Below, one piece after another: positions 1 through 9,995 of a DNA stretch of 64,000 nucleotides (its first letter is position 1; every line of letters starts with the position of its first letter). The notes below the pieces were generated by a model. The model did not search any database. It was not told the origin of the DNA and saw only the letters and a list, made by a program, of their open reading frames with translations. The position numbers and the translations under genes were made by a program. The DNA is taken from positions 144,311,850 through 144,375,849 of the forward strand of contig CM043949.1 in NCBI GenBank assembly GCA_014529385.2. Direction: 5' to 3'. The DNA comes from Adiantum capillus-veneris. Its lineage: Eukaryota > Streptophyta > Polypodiopsida > Polypodiales > Pteridaceae.

Positions 1-420
1 CCATGGTTCTTGGGGGGTTTGTCGGCCCGCACCAGATTTTATACAACTATAAGGTTGAGATGGGAACGAGGCAGACCGCGGCGCAAAGGACTGGTGAGGT
101 GAGGCGGCGAGTTCCCTATACCCCTCTTGTGATGTTGGGATGCAAACCCCCCCTCGAGAGAGTGCCAAGACTACCTTCCACCGAAGGGCTTCGCTACTTT
201 TGGGCCATTTTCAGATCTAGCGGGGCTCAACGTGCTCGGGGTTGCCGACGAGGCTCGATAGGCAATGAGTGATGGCGGACAGGGCCGAGGCACCGGCTAC
301 GGTAAGCTCCTGCCCGAGCCGCGGTGTGATCAAGGAGCGCGGTGGACGTTTTTTCCGCCGCGAGCTACGTGCGGCTTGTATGGATATGGAAGGTCCCAAA
401 CCCGTGTGCATAAGTAAACC
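1..420. other. GC-rich segment, unrecognised
   Basis: This stretch is much richer in G and C than the AT-rich DNA that follows from about 420. Both strands hold short open frames, none longer than about 90 codons and none that I recognise. The composition break suggests the edge of a separate unit, such as a gene end, a transposon or a GC-rich non-coding repeat, that is cut by the left edge of the window. No function can be assigned. Confidence 0.3.
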
Positions 421-553
421 AAAAGATATTCAAAAATCATATTTCTTTTTGTGATCCAGTGATATTTCAAATAAATAGAACTTTATTAATAATTTATACT
501 TTAAAAAAAATAAAAATTACAATATATATATATATTTGCTTAAATTACCACGT

Positions 554-651
554 AAATAATTAGGTTGAGATATCTTGATTTTTAACTTATTTACATTATT
601 TTAAATAATTAGGTTGAGATATCTTGATTTTTAATTTATTTACATTATTTA
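554..651. repeat. Tandem duplication, two 49-bp units
   Basis: Two adjacent near-identical units, 554-602 and 603-651, both begin AAATAATTAGGTTGAGATAT and run through TTATTTACATTATTT. They differ at about two positions. It is a simple local duplication in AT-rich DNA. Confidence 0.85.
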
Positions 652-669
652 AAAAAACAAAAAAAGACA

Positions 670-1150
670 TGGCTATTGCGGTGTCCATGCATAATTGACA
701 TGGTCATCTATGTGGCAAGCTGATGTGGATGATTGATGACATGGAATGGATAGGTGGAAAGATAAGGTGGTGAATGGGATCCCCTTATTTGCCATGTCAT
801 ATGATGACGTGTCAAAATGGTGACATGTAATGATTAGGTGGCAAAAAAGGACGTGATGAGTTGGCAAGGTGGCGATGTGGCATTCTTGGTGGCTCATGAG
901 GTAGCGAGTGATGTGGCAAGCCATGCAAGCAAAACTTACACGTGGCACGTGAGGTGGTGGATGACATGGCACTTAAGGTGAAGTGGAATTCAAGGTGGCA
1001 GTGGAGGGTGGTGGATGAGTTGGCAATTAGAGTGACATGTCAAGCCAAGTGTTACGGTCAAAGTGTTGATTGTGGTGATGTGGAAGGTGAGATGGGGTGA
1101 TGACATGGACCTCTGGTGATGTGGCGGCCTCCTTGTATGAGGTGGACTAG
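670..1150. repeat. Degenerate GTGGCA/GACATGG motif-rich region
   Basis: Short motifs such as GATGTGGCA, GGTGGCAA, TGACATGG and TGATGTGG recur dozens of times at irregular spacing. No fixed unit length is visible by eye. It looks like a decayed minisatellite or a motif-rich non-coding part of a transposon. The open frame on the minus strand here (673-972, rich in His, Cys and Thr) is a by-product of the motif and is not called a gene. Confidence 0.45.
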
Positions 1151-1861
1151 CCAACTAGGATTGGGAGATTAGAACCAAGCCACGGTTGGTTGACAAGTGT
1201 CAAAATTTCTAGGTTTGGTGTTTACCAACATAAGGAGGCACACTTCAAGTGAATGGTGCATGTGAAAAAAATCAAAACAATGAAAACGTGTCTTTTCCCT
1301 ACTCAAATTGACTCAAATGTTTTTCTATGAGGACCTTACACTAAGAGTTATGACATATATGAAAATAAAAATGAGTGGCAATGTAATTATTTATTAGATT
1401 TTAAAAAAAACTATACCAAGGTTCTTTGAGCAGTCTTTGTTATTTTCTAAGGTAGATCTTTAAAAAATGAACCGTTGAAGTTTTTTTTTTTTGCATGGTC
1501 ACATTCCTTGGGTCATAATCTATAAAATGATCGTTCGATCTTGCAAAATAAGTTCTACATCATTAGATATCTGGTGTAAAAGAATGAGGTTTTTATAAAT
1601 AGAAATTCTAACAAAGAAAAATAAATATTAATTATACAAAGATCCAAAAAAATATTAATAAATCAAGTTAAATTGTTTGCGAAGTGAACATTTCATGTGC
1701 AAGAAGGTAAGTAGAAAAAAAAACTTATAAAAAGTAATAAGTATTTCTTCATCAAGGTCACAATGCTGTGACAGGCTAAACCAGATTAGTTCTTGCACAA
1801 TAAAATTACCATTTAGATGTGAAAAAATGAAGATCAGAGCCTCCATTGTGTTTTCAACTAT
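1151..1861. other. No gene seen
   Basis: AT-rich DNA with short A and T runs. No coding, RNA or repeat structure that I can support. Confidence 0.5.
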
Positions 1862-2124
1862 GTGCTTTGTGTGGCTACAAAATCTTGCCTCTTCAAAGTA
1901 AGTGCAAGCAAGTCAAATGTACATAGGAATGACAAAAAAGAGGTTGTTTCTTGGCTGTCTTGGCAGGGGCAACTGCTGAAATTGGGTACACCTTATCAAA
2001 TGCATACACCCCATGGTTGGGTAAGACTAAGTTGTGGATGTGTGGAGCTTTGCAATGCAGAAGCTTAAAGCAAGAGGAGTGTATACATGAAGAAAAGACT
2101 CATCCAAGAAGAACACAACCATGT

Positions 2125-2830
2125 CAACGAGCTACCAATGCTCTAATCAAGTGGATACCAAAGTCATTCCTGAAACAATAATCCAAGACCAAACAAATAG
2201 TAACTTTCCATAACAAGCTAAACCTCAAAGGGAAAGTTCTAGAATGCAACCTTGCTGAGTATAGCAGCGATAGTGATGATTCTTATGATATTCCTTACTA
2301 AAAACTCAAGTCATCACCATCACTAGCAGCTTGCGCGACAACGAAGGAAGGCTGAAAGAAAAGAATGAGTCAGAACCCAAAAGTTCGACAAATCTGGATA
2401 TCAAAGAGCCACCTTGGCCAAAAGCAGGTATGGATCAAGAAGAACAAGATCTCTAATGACAAAGCACAAGATCTAATGCCAAAAGAAAAACATTTGAAGC
2501 CTGCAAGAACATTTAAGAAAAGTGCAAAGTCGCAAGCTTTTGCAAATTAGATTTGGGTTCCAAAGAAGTTGATTCAAGCACAAAGAGATCAAGAGTTTAT
2601 TTGGATTCCAAAACAATTAAAGTCTCAACTCCCAAAGTCTGAATCTCGTCCTCAACCAAGAGTACAAGAGCTGAAGCAAACACCACTGAAGACTCACACA
2701 AACACAAGGTGGATCCCTAAGAAGTCTCTTCAAACACAAACGAAGAAGGGACGAGCATGGGTTCCAAATGAGCAGCATCAATGAAACAGCGAGTAATCAT
2801 GAAGAAGTGGGTCCCAAAGGAAACCAATAA
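2125..2830 (+). pseudogene. Degraded frame with repeated W-[IV]-x-K motifs (LTR-retrotransposon related)
   Basis: A plus-strand reading frame, broken by stops, carries about eight copies of a Trp-Ile/Val-Pro-Lys type motif: KWIPKS near 2148, IWISKS near 2392, VWIKKN near 2428, IWVPKK at 2551, IWIPKQ near 2599, RWIPKK near 2708, AWVPNE near 2755 and KWVPKE near 2803. The text between the motifs is lysine- and glutamine-rich and low in complexity. The 2365-2550 and 2551-2784 parts share one frame, separated by a single TAG at 2548. Downstream lies a polypurine tract and an LTR-like start, so this looks like the 3'-terminal part of an LTR element. The same motif recurs at 31190-31570 on the other strand, between integrase and 3' LTR of the large Gypsy element. 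Similar WVPK strings are known, from memory, in plant Copia polyprotein linkers. No function is assigned. Confidence 0.5.
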
Positions 2831-3389
2831 AAATATTGCTCATTTCATACACATTTGGTACATGCGCTTGATGCTTGTTTATATTGCTATGTGGATGTAC
2901 ATGATGTGCGCTTTTCGGCGGATGAAATTCTTTGCCTTGCAATGGAATATGTGGGCTGATTTTAAGTTGTTTTGAGCATCAATTTGTGCCATATTTTGGT
3001 TGGTTTGCATCCAAGTTTATGCTAGTATATGCCTCGCTTGTAGAGTGTGGTTGATGCACTGTGTTTTGGATTACAGGATTGTTTTCAAGTTTATGGAGTT
3101 GAGACTTTGGGGGTAGCTCATGTATGCTTGAGTACGGATTTTGCGCATGATTTGCTCATGGTTTTGAGCATGTTTATGGCATGTACGGTTTTTATGGTTA
3201 TATAACCAAATACTTCCAAAACTCTACTGGATTTTTCTTGAGAATTTATTTGTTTATACGCATGGTTTGCAATTGTGTTTTGATTGCATTTGAAACTCAG
3301 TGGTTGCTTTTCCATAGTGTTTTGGCATCGCATTGTGAGAGTGTTTGCTCATCGGATTATGTCATTTAACATATATGTTGTAATCTCTT

Positions 3390-3620
3390 CAGGGGGGAGA
3401 TTGTTGATGCTAGTTTCATCGATTATCACATAGTGATCTTGGATTAGAGCGGGTTTTTTGGCATCATTTGAGCGGTTTTACTCACTTGTTCGTTACATTG
3501 ATCACCATATTTGTTGATACTTCTCTTAGACATCTTATGTCAGCTTATGTTTTATTTTGACAGTATTTGGTGTATGACCTAGCTAGGCTTTGGCTATTGT
3601 CAGTTGAGTGATTTGTGCTT
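3390..3620 (+). repeat. Polypurine tract followed by probable LTR start
   Basis: CAGGGGGGAGATTG at 3390-3403 has the form of a plant LTR-retrotransposon polypurine tract, and TGTTGATGC from 3402 is a typical LTR beginning. The far end of this LTR is not clear. It may run to about 3620, just before the Copia gag start. It could be the 3' LTR of the element carrying the W-P-K frame, or a shared or recombined LTR with the Copia remnant next to it. Confidence 0.4.
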
Positions 3621-3642
3621 GGTCTTGTCACAGGTTATCGCC

Positions 3643-4036
3643 ATGGATTTGGCATGTACATCATTGTCAGGGTTTATGCTTTTCCATACAAATTTTGATG
3701 GTTCAAACTTTGTACATTGGAAAGCAGGCATGCATGATGCATTGACTCAGTTGGGCCAAGTGTTGCCACTACAGGGCATGGATGCTAGGCCAGAGTCTAT
3801 GAGTGACGATGAGTGGGAGGACTTGGATGAGCTTGCAAGTTCGACGATCATGTTACACCTTGGTGCGTCTGTTTATCTCATTGGTTTAGATGCATGTACA
3901 TCTAGAGATTTATGACAAATATTGTGCAATGCTTTTGGCACAAATGAGTCTAGAGAGATGCCTACAGTCAAAGGATGATCTTGCAAACATAGAGATGTTG
4001 TGTGTTGGCATTGTGGTCATACAGGACATGTACGCA
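3643..4036 (+). pseudogene. Copia-type gag fragment with CCHC knuckle, interrupted
   Basis: The frame starts at the ATG at 3643 (MDLACTSLSG...). It shows the gag N-terminal pattern of Copia elements: an FDGSNFVHWKAGM block, then LTQLG, then a conserved DDEWEDLDELASSTI block. A stop follows at 3913. About 90 bases later another frame encodes CWHCGHTGHV, the first three ligands of a CCHC nucleic-acid-binding knuckle. The fourth ligand is lost because a 461-bp inverted-repeat element is inserted at 4037. In the family this protein forms the virus-like particle and binds RNA. Here it is dead. It belongs with the protease and RT remnants to its right. Confidence 0.75.
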
Positions 4037-4497
4037 TTAGGAAGAGAATGAGGTTAAGGAGGGCCTCTTTATTTGGAAGTTTAAGGAAGTCAAAGCTCTG
4101 ATATCAAGAAATCAATCAAAGGAGAGATTTTGAATTCAAACAGGAAAAACAACTAGTTTATTTGAATTCAAATTTTCCCCCAATATGAAATTTAAAATCT
4201 AGCGGGAAAAACTATATCAAGTAACATATCTACGGAAAGAGCTCGGAGTGTAGATTATAGAAGTATATTCTCCGCTCAAATCGGAGATTGTATGTACAAG
4301 TTATGGAAGGTCAAAAATCATAAAGTTGTCCCTCCCCCTTTTTTGGGGGGAAATTGCATCCTTTGACCATTCTTATACCTCTCTTACACACCCACCATTC
4401 TCGCACACATGGCATGCACCTATTTGTCAAAATGTTAATCACCTCCATAATTTCATGGCAAATGAAGAGGCCCTCCTAGACCTCATCTTCTTCCTAA
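4037..4497. mobile_element. MITE-like element with about 39-bp terminal inverted repeats, inserted in Copia gag
   Basis: The left end TTAGGAAGAGAATGAGG... (from 4037) is matched by the reverse complement of the right end (...CCTCATCTTCTTCCTAA, ending 4497) over roughly 39 bases with only a few mismatches. The flanking 8-mers TGTACGCA (4029-4036) and TGTAGGCA (4498-4505) differ at one base and read as a target-site duplication. Eight bases fits hAT, and 8-10 fits Mutator-like elements. The interior has no transposase frame, so it is non-autonomous. The insertion interrupts the zinc knuckle of the Copia gag and so is younger than it. Confidence 0.8.
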
Positions 4498-4664
4498 TGT
4501 AGGCATTGTTTTTAGCGAATGAGACAGTGCAGGAGACACCACAAGAGAGATTTGGATGATGTGGGAGCAGATGTAGCGTATGTGGCTACACATGACGGTG
4601 ATGTCGCCTTTGCTTCCATGTTTACTCTTGACTTTCTTATATATTTTTTTGATGAACACATTAC

Positions 4665-5000
4665 CTTCGCATTGGATACTAGATGTGAGTGCTAGATTTG
4701 ATGTCACGCTAAGTTGTGAGTGGTTTAGCACATATGCTAGTGGTATGCTTGGACGTGTGTGTCTAGCTAATGGTTCAGTGCATGACATAGTTGGTGCAGG
4801 ATATGTCAGACTATTGTTGCCGAGTGGTGCATCATACGTGTTGTGAGATGTACGCCATGTGCCAGTTTTGACACAGAGCTTGATCTCTTTGAGTCAGTTA
4901 CGTGACAGCGGATGCCAGGTAGTGCTGGATGAGCATGTAGTTTCAGATTGCATCATGGACAACTAGGCATAGCAAGAGGTGCTAGTGTTGGCATGATTCA
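4665..5000 (+). pseudogene. Copia protease and GAG-pre-integrase remnant
   Basis: The frame reads WILDVSARFDVT then EWFSTYASGMLGRV and later GRVCLANGSVHDIVGAGYVRL, which is the retropepsin region of Copia polyproteins. The catalytic triad, normally D-S/T-G in this position, reads D-V-S, so the protease is inactive. After a TGA at about 4844 the same frame continues with DVRHVPVLTQSLISLSQL, the segment that precedes the integrase zinc region. It then meets stops at about 4960. The integrase core is missing. Confidence 0.7.
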
Positions 5001-5420
5001 TGCGATGTGAGTATGTCACATACCAGACGACACAGTCTTTGTGAGTACGTAGCCATGCAGAGAGATGAGGCATGTCTCCTTTGCGGTAGGTTGCATGATG
5101 CTCCAGTTTGTGAGCATGTTGAGTTAGTTGTGCCGCAGAGCATGTCATTCGTGGATACGATGACAAATTTGGATGGCTTGAGTGCTGAGGATTCAACCAT
5201 GATTCAGTCATTCATGGATATGCTTAGGCCAGAGGATGATGTGTGTGAGTTAGACCTAGGCATTGCTCTTACCACACAGGGTTCAAGACAGACAGATGCT
5301 CTTGGTGCGCATGTGACATGCGATGGACACGATGATGGATTCCAGGGATCAAAGTTCGGGTGTTAGGGTGATTTCCATGAGTGGAGTTCTGAGCCAAATT
5401 TGACTGAGATGGTCAAATTG
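5001..5420 (+). other. Open but unassigned stretch within the Copia remnant
   Basis: A 119-codon open frame (5007-5366) follows the GAG-pre-integrase remnant. It contains acidic, methionine-rich sequence and no integrase DDE or RT motif that I can see. It probably represents shuffled or diverged polyprotein between two internal deletions. The integrase and most of the RT of the element should lie here but are absent. Confidence 0.35.
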
Positions 5421-5620
5421 GAAGATATTGTACAAGATACTGATCTCGAGACCGGAGATTGCATTTGAAATAGGTGCATTTGCATTGGGAGCAGTTAGTC
5501 ATGCAGTGGCTGACGTTGGCCTTGAGCATAGGGGTACTTTGCAGCGTATGGTGAGATACGTGCACAATGTGTGTGGCTTTGGTGAGGAGTATGGTGTCAA
5601 TTGCTTTATACTTTCTTTAC
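5420..5620 (+). pseudogene. Copia RT C-terminal / RNase H-proximal fragment
   Basis: The frame reads ...SRPEIAFEIGAF then ADVGLEHRGTLQRMVRYVHNVCG. This corresponds to the end of the Copia reverse transcriptase (TRPDIA..VG) and the HWEAVKR.LRYL segment just before RNase H. The comparable intact segment in the second Copia element lies at about 42105-42230. Only about 60 residues survive, so this marks the 3' end of a strongly deleted element. Confidence 0.65.
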
Positions 5621-5753
5621 GATTAGAGCTGGATGTACACAAATTCAGTGATCCAATGGCCATTGACTAAGGTCATACTTGTGATGTCCTTGTACAAATT
5701 TTGTATGGTTTTATTTTCTCTCTCACGGCCACATTGGCCTTTACATGGGAGGT

Positions 5754-5946
5754 TATTGGGGGAAAGCCCCATGTGGCTGGTTAGGCCAAGTGCCCACCCA
5801 CTATACTTATTCATTATGTACATAATAGACTAAACGGGGATTGCATGTAGAGAGTGAGTTTTAGCCCCTGCAAACACAAGGTCTCCTCTTCTCCTCTCTT
5901 CTCCATCGCTGCACACACTCACACACGCTCTTGCTCGCTCACTTCA
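5754..5946 (+). repeat. LTR-like unit 1 of a tandem pair (Copia type)
   Basis: The unit begins TATTGGGGGAAAGCCCC (expected TGTTGGGG) after GGGAGGT, a short polypurine tract, and ends CGCTCACTTCA. Both ends are close in form to the 192-bp LTR of the intact Copia element at 39448 (TGTTGGGGTATAAAGCCC). It contains GTACATAAT and a CT-rich stretch before the end. It is followed after 60 bases by a second copy. Confidence 0.6.
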
Positions 5947-6006
5947 ATTGGTTTTGTACGGTTTTGTTTTCTCTCTCACGGCCACATTGGCCTTTACGTT
6001 GGAGGT

Positions 6007-6189
6007 TATTGGGGTAAAGCCCCATGTGACCGGTTAGGCCAGGTGCCCGCCACTATACTTATTCATTATGTACATAATAGAATAAGGGGGCTCACATGTA
6101 GAGAGTGAGTTTTATCCCTTGCAAACACAAGGTCTCCTCTCTTCTCCATTGCTGCACACACTCATACACGCTCTTGCTCGCGCACTTCA
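6007..6189 (+). repeat. LTR-like unit 2 of a tandem pair
   Basis: This is a second copy of the 5754-5946 unit, beginning TATTGGGGTAAAGCCCC and ending CGCGCACTTCA. The 56-60 bases in front of each unit (5697-5753 and 5951-6006, containing TCTCTCACGGCCACATTGG) are also duplicated. The repeated block is therefore the 3' internal tail plus the LTR, about 245 bp, twice in a row. This is expected from unequal recombination between element ends. Confidence 0.6.
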
Positions 6190-6192
6190 AAC

Positions 6193-6835
6193 CCTAATTG
6201 AGTACATGGGGATTACTTTTAAATGGACTGATCTAGTTCGGACCGCTCCTCAACAGAGTGCCATTTCTGAAGACATTTGCATTTTTGGAATCTGTTTGCG
6301 TTTCTAAAGTCTATTTGCATTATTGAATTCCATTTGCATTATTTTACTTTGTTTGTCAAAGTTTGTTTGCATTTTTGAAGTACTCAAGCCATTTTTGGAA
6401 TTCGTTTGGGTTTTTGAATTTGTTGCATTTTTTCTACCATTTGCTGCTAGCTCTAACTACCTCACATTCTCTAGCCATGCCGATCCCCGCACACGTCAGT
6501 CTAGAGGTGCACAAAGATCAGGACCATTGGGTAATAATCTCGTTTTCATTGGTCAATGCCTATATTCGAGGGTTTGACATAAGTACACACGCATGTCTAC
6601 ATGACAATGCATGTACATAGATACAATACAAATCTTAATCTAGTACATGCGGATTACTTAAATGGATTGATCTAATACGGATCGATCCTCAACAGACCAC
6701 AAAATCATTTGTATGTTTTGAATTTGTTTGTGTTTTCTAAGTCTATTTGTGTTATTTGACTTTGTTTGTTGAAGTCTGTTTGCATTTTTGAAGTACAAAA
6801 GACGTTTTTGAAGTCCGTTTATGTTTTTTCAACCC
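6193..6835. repeat. Two direct repeats about 440 bp apart, rich in TTTGCATTTTTGAAGT
   Basis: The blocks starting 6193 (GAGTACATGGGGATTACTTT) and 6640 (TAGTACATGCGGATTACTTA) are about 85% alike for some 65 bases. Each is followed by a run of short degenerate units of the type GTTTGCATTTTTGAAGTC. No gene is seen. The 6450-6640 part between them is not repeated. Confidence 0.65.
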
Positions 6836-7685
6836 TAAACCGTCAAAACATATTCATATCCTAACACTAACTAAACGTTGATCATATTTATATGGCCAAA
6901 CACATAAGCAACTAGCCCTACCTAAGATCTAAACCTTAAGCGGATTGAAACAACCAAACCACTTACCCTAAGCAATATACCATAAGCGGCTAGCCCTAAA
7001 CGGCCTGAATACCGACTAACCCTTAGCGGCTAGTGGCTAAGCAATTGAAATATACCTAGTCGACTAGCCCTAAGAGGCAAGCCCTAAAAAGCTAGCCCTA
7101 AGAGGCTAAGAGACTAAATAACAAAGCGGGTAGGCCTAAACATTTTGGCAAAGAGACTATTTACCTAAGCAGTTGTGGCAAGCCCTAAGTGATAAGTCCT
7201 AAGCAATTTGAAAACTAATTCACCCTAAGAAATTGGCTCTAATTAAGCGGCTAAACGGCTAAATAACGAAGTGAGTAGGCCTAAGTGATTGAATACCTAA
7301 GCGGCTTGCCCTAAGCGGCCAACCCTAATTAAGCGGTGTGAATACCCATTAGCCCTATGCGACTAGTCCTAAGGGGCTAAGTAGTTAAATAAAGAAGGGG
7401 GTAGGACTAAGCGGTGCGGCTAAGCTACCAAATACCTAAGCGGCTAGCTGGAGGTGGCTAACACTAAGCAGATAGCCCTAAGTGCCTAGCCTTTAGCGGT
7501 CTAAATATATACTAGTCTTGAACAGCTAAGCAACTGAATACCTAAGTGGCTAGTCTTAAGCAGCAAGCCCTAGGCTATCAAAATATAGATTAGACTTAAA
7601 CAACTAAATTAAAAAATAGGTAAGACTAAGCGGCTCGGCTAAGCGATTAAATACCTAAGCGGCTAGCCCTAAGTAGTTAGCCTTC
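6835..7685. repeat. Degenerate satellite with CCTAAGCGGCTAG core
   Basis: For about 850 bp the sequence is built from variants of CCTAAGCGGCTAG and GCCCTAAGCGGC. A higher-order pattern, CTAAATAA.AAAG..GTAGG.CTAA followed by ATACCTAAGCGGCTAGCCC, recurs near 7117, 7258, 7384 and 7602. The unit contains CCCTAA but not the regular 7-base telomere repeat. Plain AT-rich DNA follows to 7860. Confidence 0.75.
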
Positions 7686-7863
7686 ACTATAAAATTTCTA
7701 ATTTATATTTATAACACCTATGACAAGTCACAATTTAAAAAAACAACATAATCTATTAATTTTTAAATTAATTTACATAAAATAGCAAAAATAATTTTAA
7801 AATGGCATAAATCAAAGTAACTCCTTTTTTTAATGATCAAATGCCATTATCTTTCTTTGTTAA

Positions 7864-9208
7864 CACTAGAATGGTAACAGGACACTTTTATGTCCTTGGA
7901 CACTTTTGTGTCCTGTTAAGTGACCATTTTGCTTGAATTATTTGAAAGAGTATGAAAATGAATTTTTAGGTGCTATATATATATCCACAAATTTGCCTTA
8001 TGAGCTGAAAAAAACTTAGCTTTTTTTTTTGAGTATCGATCTCACCATTAACCTTACTCTTGCACAACATTTTTGAACCTAAACTATGTGAAAAAACGGG
8101 TCCTGTTTTTGGCTTTTTTTCAATTTTTGGCAACTATACCACTCTAAACTTCATGTTTGTGAGGTTTAGATGGCTAGAGGTTAGGCCTTCATAGTTCTCA
8201 ACATGTTTTGATGCTTATAGGGAGAGCTAAGTGTTAAAATTGAAAGTTATGACCAATTTACAAGAATTGCATAATCCTGTTTTTTTGGCCAAAATTAGCA
8301 CTTTTATGATTTTTTTGGTGGCTTTCTTGATATCCAAATTCAATTTTGATTGTGTAGGTGTAATGTATAACATAAATTTAATCTTCCTTGAGTTTTGGGG
8401 GACCTAATATGCTATATAGCATAGTATATGATGATGGTTGAGTTTTTTGATTGCTGAAGAATATGATACATTTTAGAGTAGCAAGTATAACTTTCTCAAT
8501 ATTGCTAGTTTCTTAAGCCAATTGTGTGTATTTTGTAGGTAGTAACCATATCTAATCATAGACTACAAACTTGGCTAGATATTGAGTAGTTTCTATGGGT
8601 TTCTAGAGGTAATAATACTAAACCCAGTTTTTTCATGTTTGCTGTATTTAGCACTTTATCATTGCCCCCAAGGTTCCAATTGTAAGCGATCCATTATCCT
8701 TTTGACATGCTCCATGGCTCCTTTTGAATCCAGAGACCCAAAGGGAACTAAGAAAACATGTATATAGTATCTGTATTGAGCATCACTATAGAAACTTTGA
8801 TGATAGGTCCGCAGAATTGCAAAAATGCAACTTTTTTGTACCTATTTTTTTTGCCCAAAAAACAATTAGTGAGGTAAAAGCAACCATATGTTTTGGTCAC
8901 CAACCCATTGAAGTTAACGGGGCATTTTATCTCAAGTCCTACAAAAATCTCCACTCTTATTTATATGCAATCAATCGTAAGAAATTGATGTTTTGGGAAA
9001 AATGCACTAGTCCATCAACTTTGGAGGCTTGTAGTGACCAAGGGATGAGAAAAATTACAAGTTTCTCATTTTTTCCATATGTAGTAGTTATTGAACTATA
9101 AGCTCATGAAAGGATTTTTCAAAATGAGTGGATCTACTATGGTTTTGGAATTTTTTCCCAAAACCCTGAAAGGACACTTTTATGTCCTGTTAGGTTACCA
9201 TTCTAGTG
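7864..9208. mobile_element. TTAA-flanked element with CACTAG ends, copy A (non-autonomous)
   Basis: The element begins CACTAGAATGGTAAC and ends GTTACCATTCTAGTG, a perfect 15-bp inverted repeat. It is bounded on both sides by TTAA (7860-7863 and 9209-9212). Just inside each end lies a GGACACTTTTATGTCC imperfect palindrome. The 1345-bp interior lacks a transposase, and the longest frame (8724-9101) is not kept in copy B. The same sequence at roughly 80-85% identity lies at 28812-30139. TTAA duplication is the hallmark of piggyBac-type insertion, while CACTA-type ends normally have 3-base duplications, so the superfamily is open. Confidence 0.8.
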
Positions 9209-9367
9209 TTAATGATGATATTTAATTAATAAAATTTATAAAATGACAAAAGTTATATTTTCTTCAATTTTTTCTTTGTTTGGAAAATGTGTGTGTACAC
9301 CATAAATAGTGTGTTTAGATTGTTTAGTGTGCATATTTATTTATTTGCATACATGTTTATGTGGATA

Positions 9368-9368
<1 letters not shown>

Positions 9369-9398
<30 letters not shown>

Positions 9399-9406
9399 TT
9401 ATGTGG

Positions 9407-9463
<57 letters not shown>
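9369..9463. repeat. (GT)n microsatellite
   Basis: GT dinucleotide tract, interrupted by TTATGTGGATAT near 9399, with about 37 uninterrupted bases at the end. A short (CA)n follows at about 9547-9560. Confidence 0.95.
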
Positions 9464-9464
<1 letters not shown>

Positions 9465-9995
9465 AAGCGAAGAGAACGATAGAGCACTCACATATGGCCT
9501 ATTTGAGTAAGAAATACTTGAAAAAATGTCGCCAAACCTAAAAAACCACACACACACACACTATGTTCCTCTCTCACACACAAAGGTGAACAAACCTACT
9601 ACGAATCTTGAAAAGAAGCTTATCTTGTTAATGGGGGGGAGCATGTGAGTGGAAATCTCAAGTTCGGAAGCCCTATGGCAGCAGATCTTCAACAAGTGAG
9701 AAGAGGGAGAGCAAGGGAAGAGAAGAAAGAATGAGCGAAATGCAGAGGAAAAACTCATAAGTTTTGTTTTTTGCAAAATCCATCGGTACAAGCGTCAATA
9801 TATGCATCAAAATGCACGCCGTGGCACTGAAATATGCATGAAAATCGACGTCGATATGCGTGCCAAAATCAATGTCAAAAATTTTAAATTTGATTTTTAA
9901 TTTAGTCTCCCTCCAGATTTACCTACACATATATTGACACCCACCATTGATGTCGGTAATGTGGACGTCAAAATTTAGGCGATCTCTTTTATTGA

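Noticed and set aside
673-972. His/Cys-rich 99-codon minus-strand frame that looks like a metal-binding protein
   Set aside because: The residues follow directly from the repeated GTGGCA/GACATGG words. It has no fixed Cys-His spacing.
6835-7685. Interstitial telomere array
   Set aside because: CCCTAA occurs often but never as a regular CCCTAAA tandem run. The dominant word is CCTAAGCGGCTAG.
6835-7685. CRISPR-like array
   Set aside because: The repeats are degenerate, without constant unit or unique spacers, and the context is a plant nuclear genome.
8724-9101. 125-codon frame in TTAA element copy A as a possible transposase
   Set aside because: It has no catalytic pattern, and the same region of copy B is broken and out of frame.
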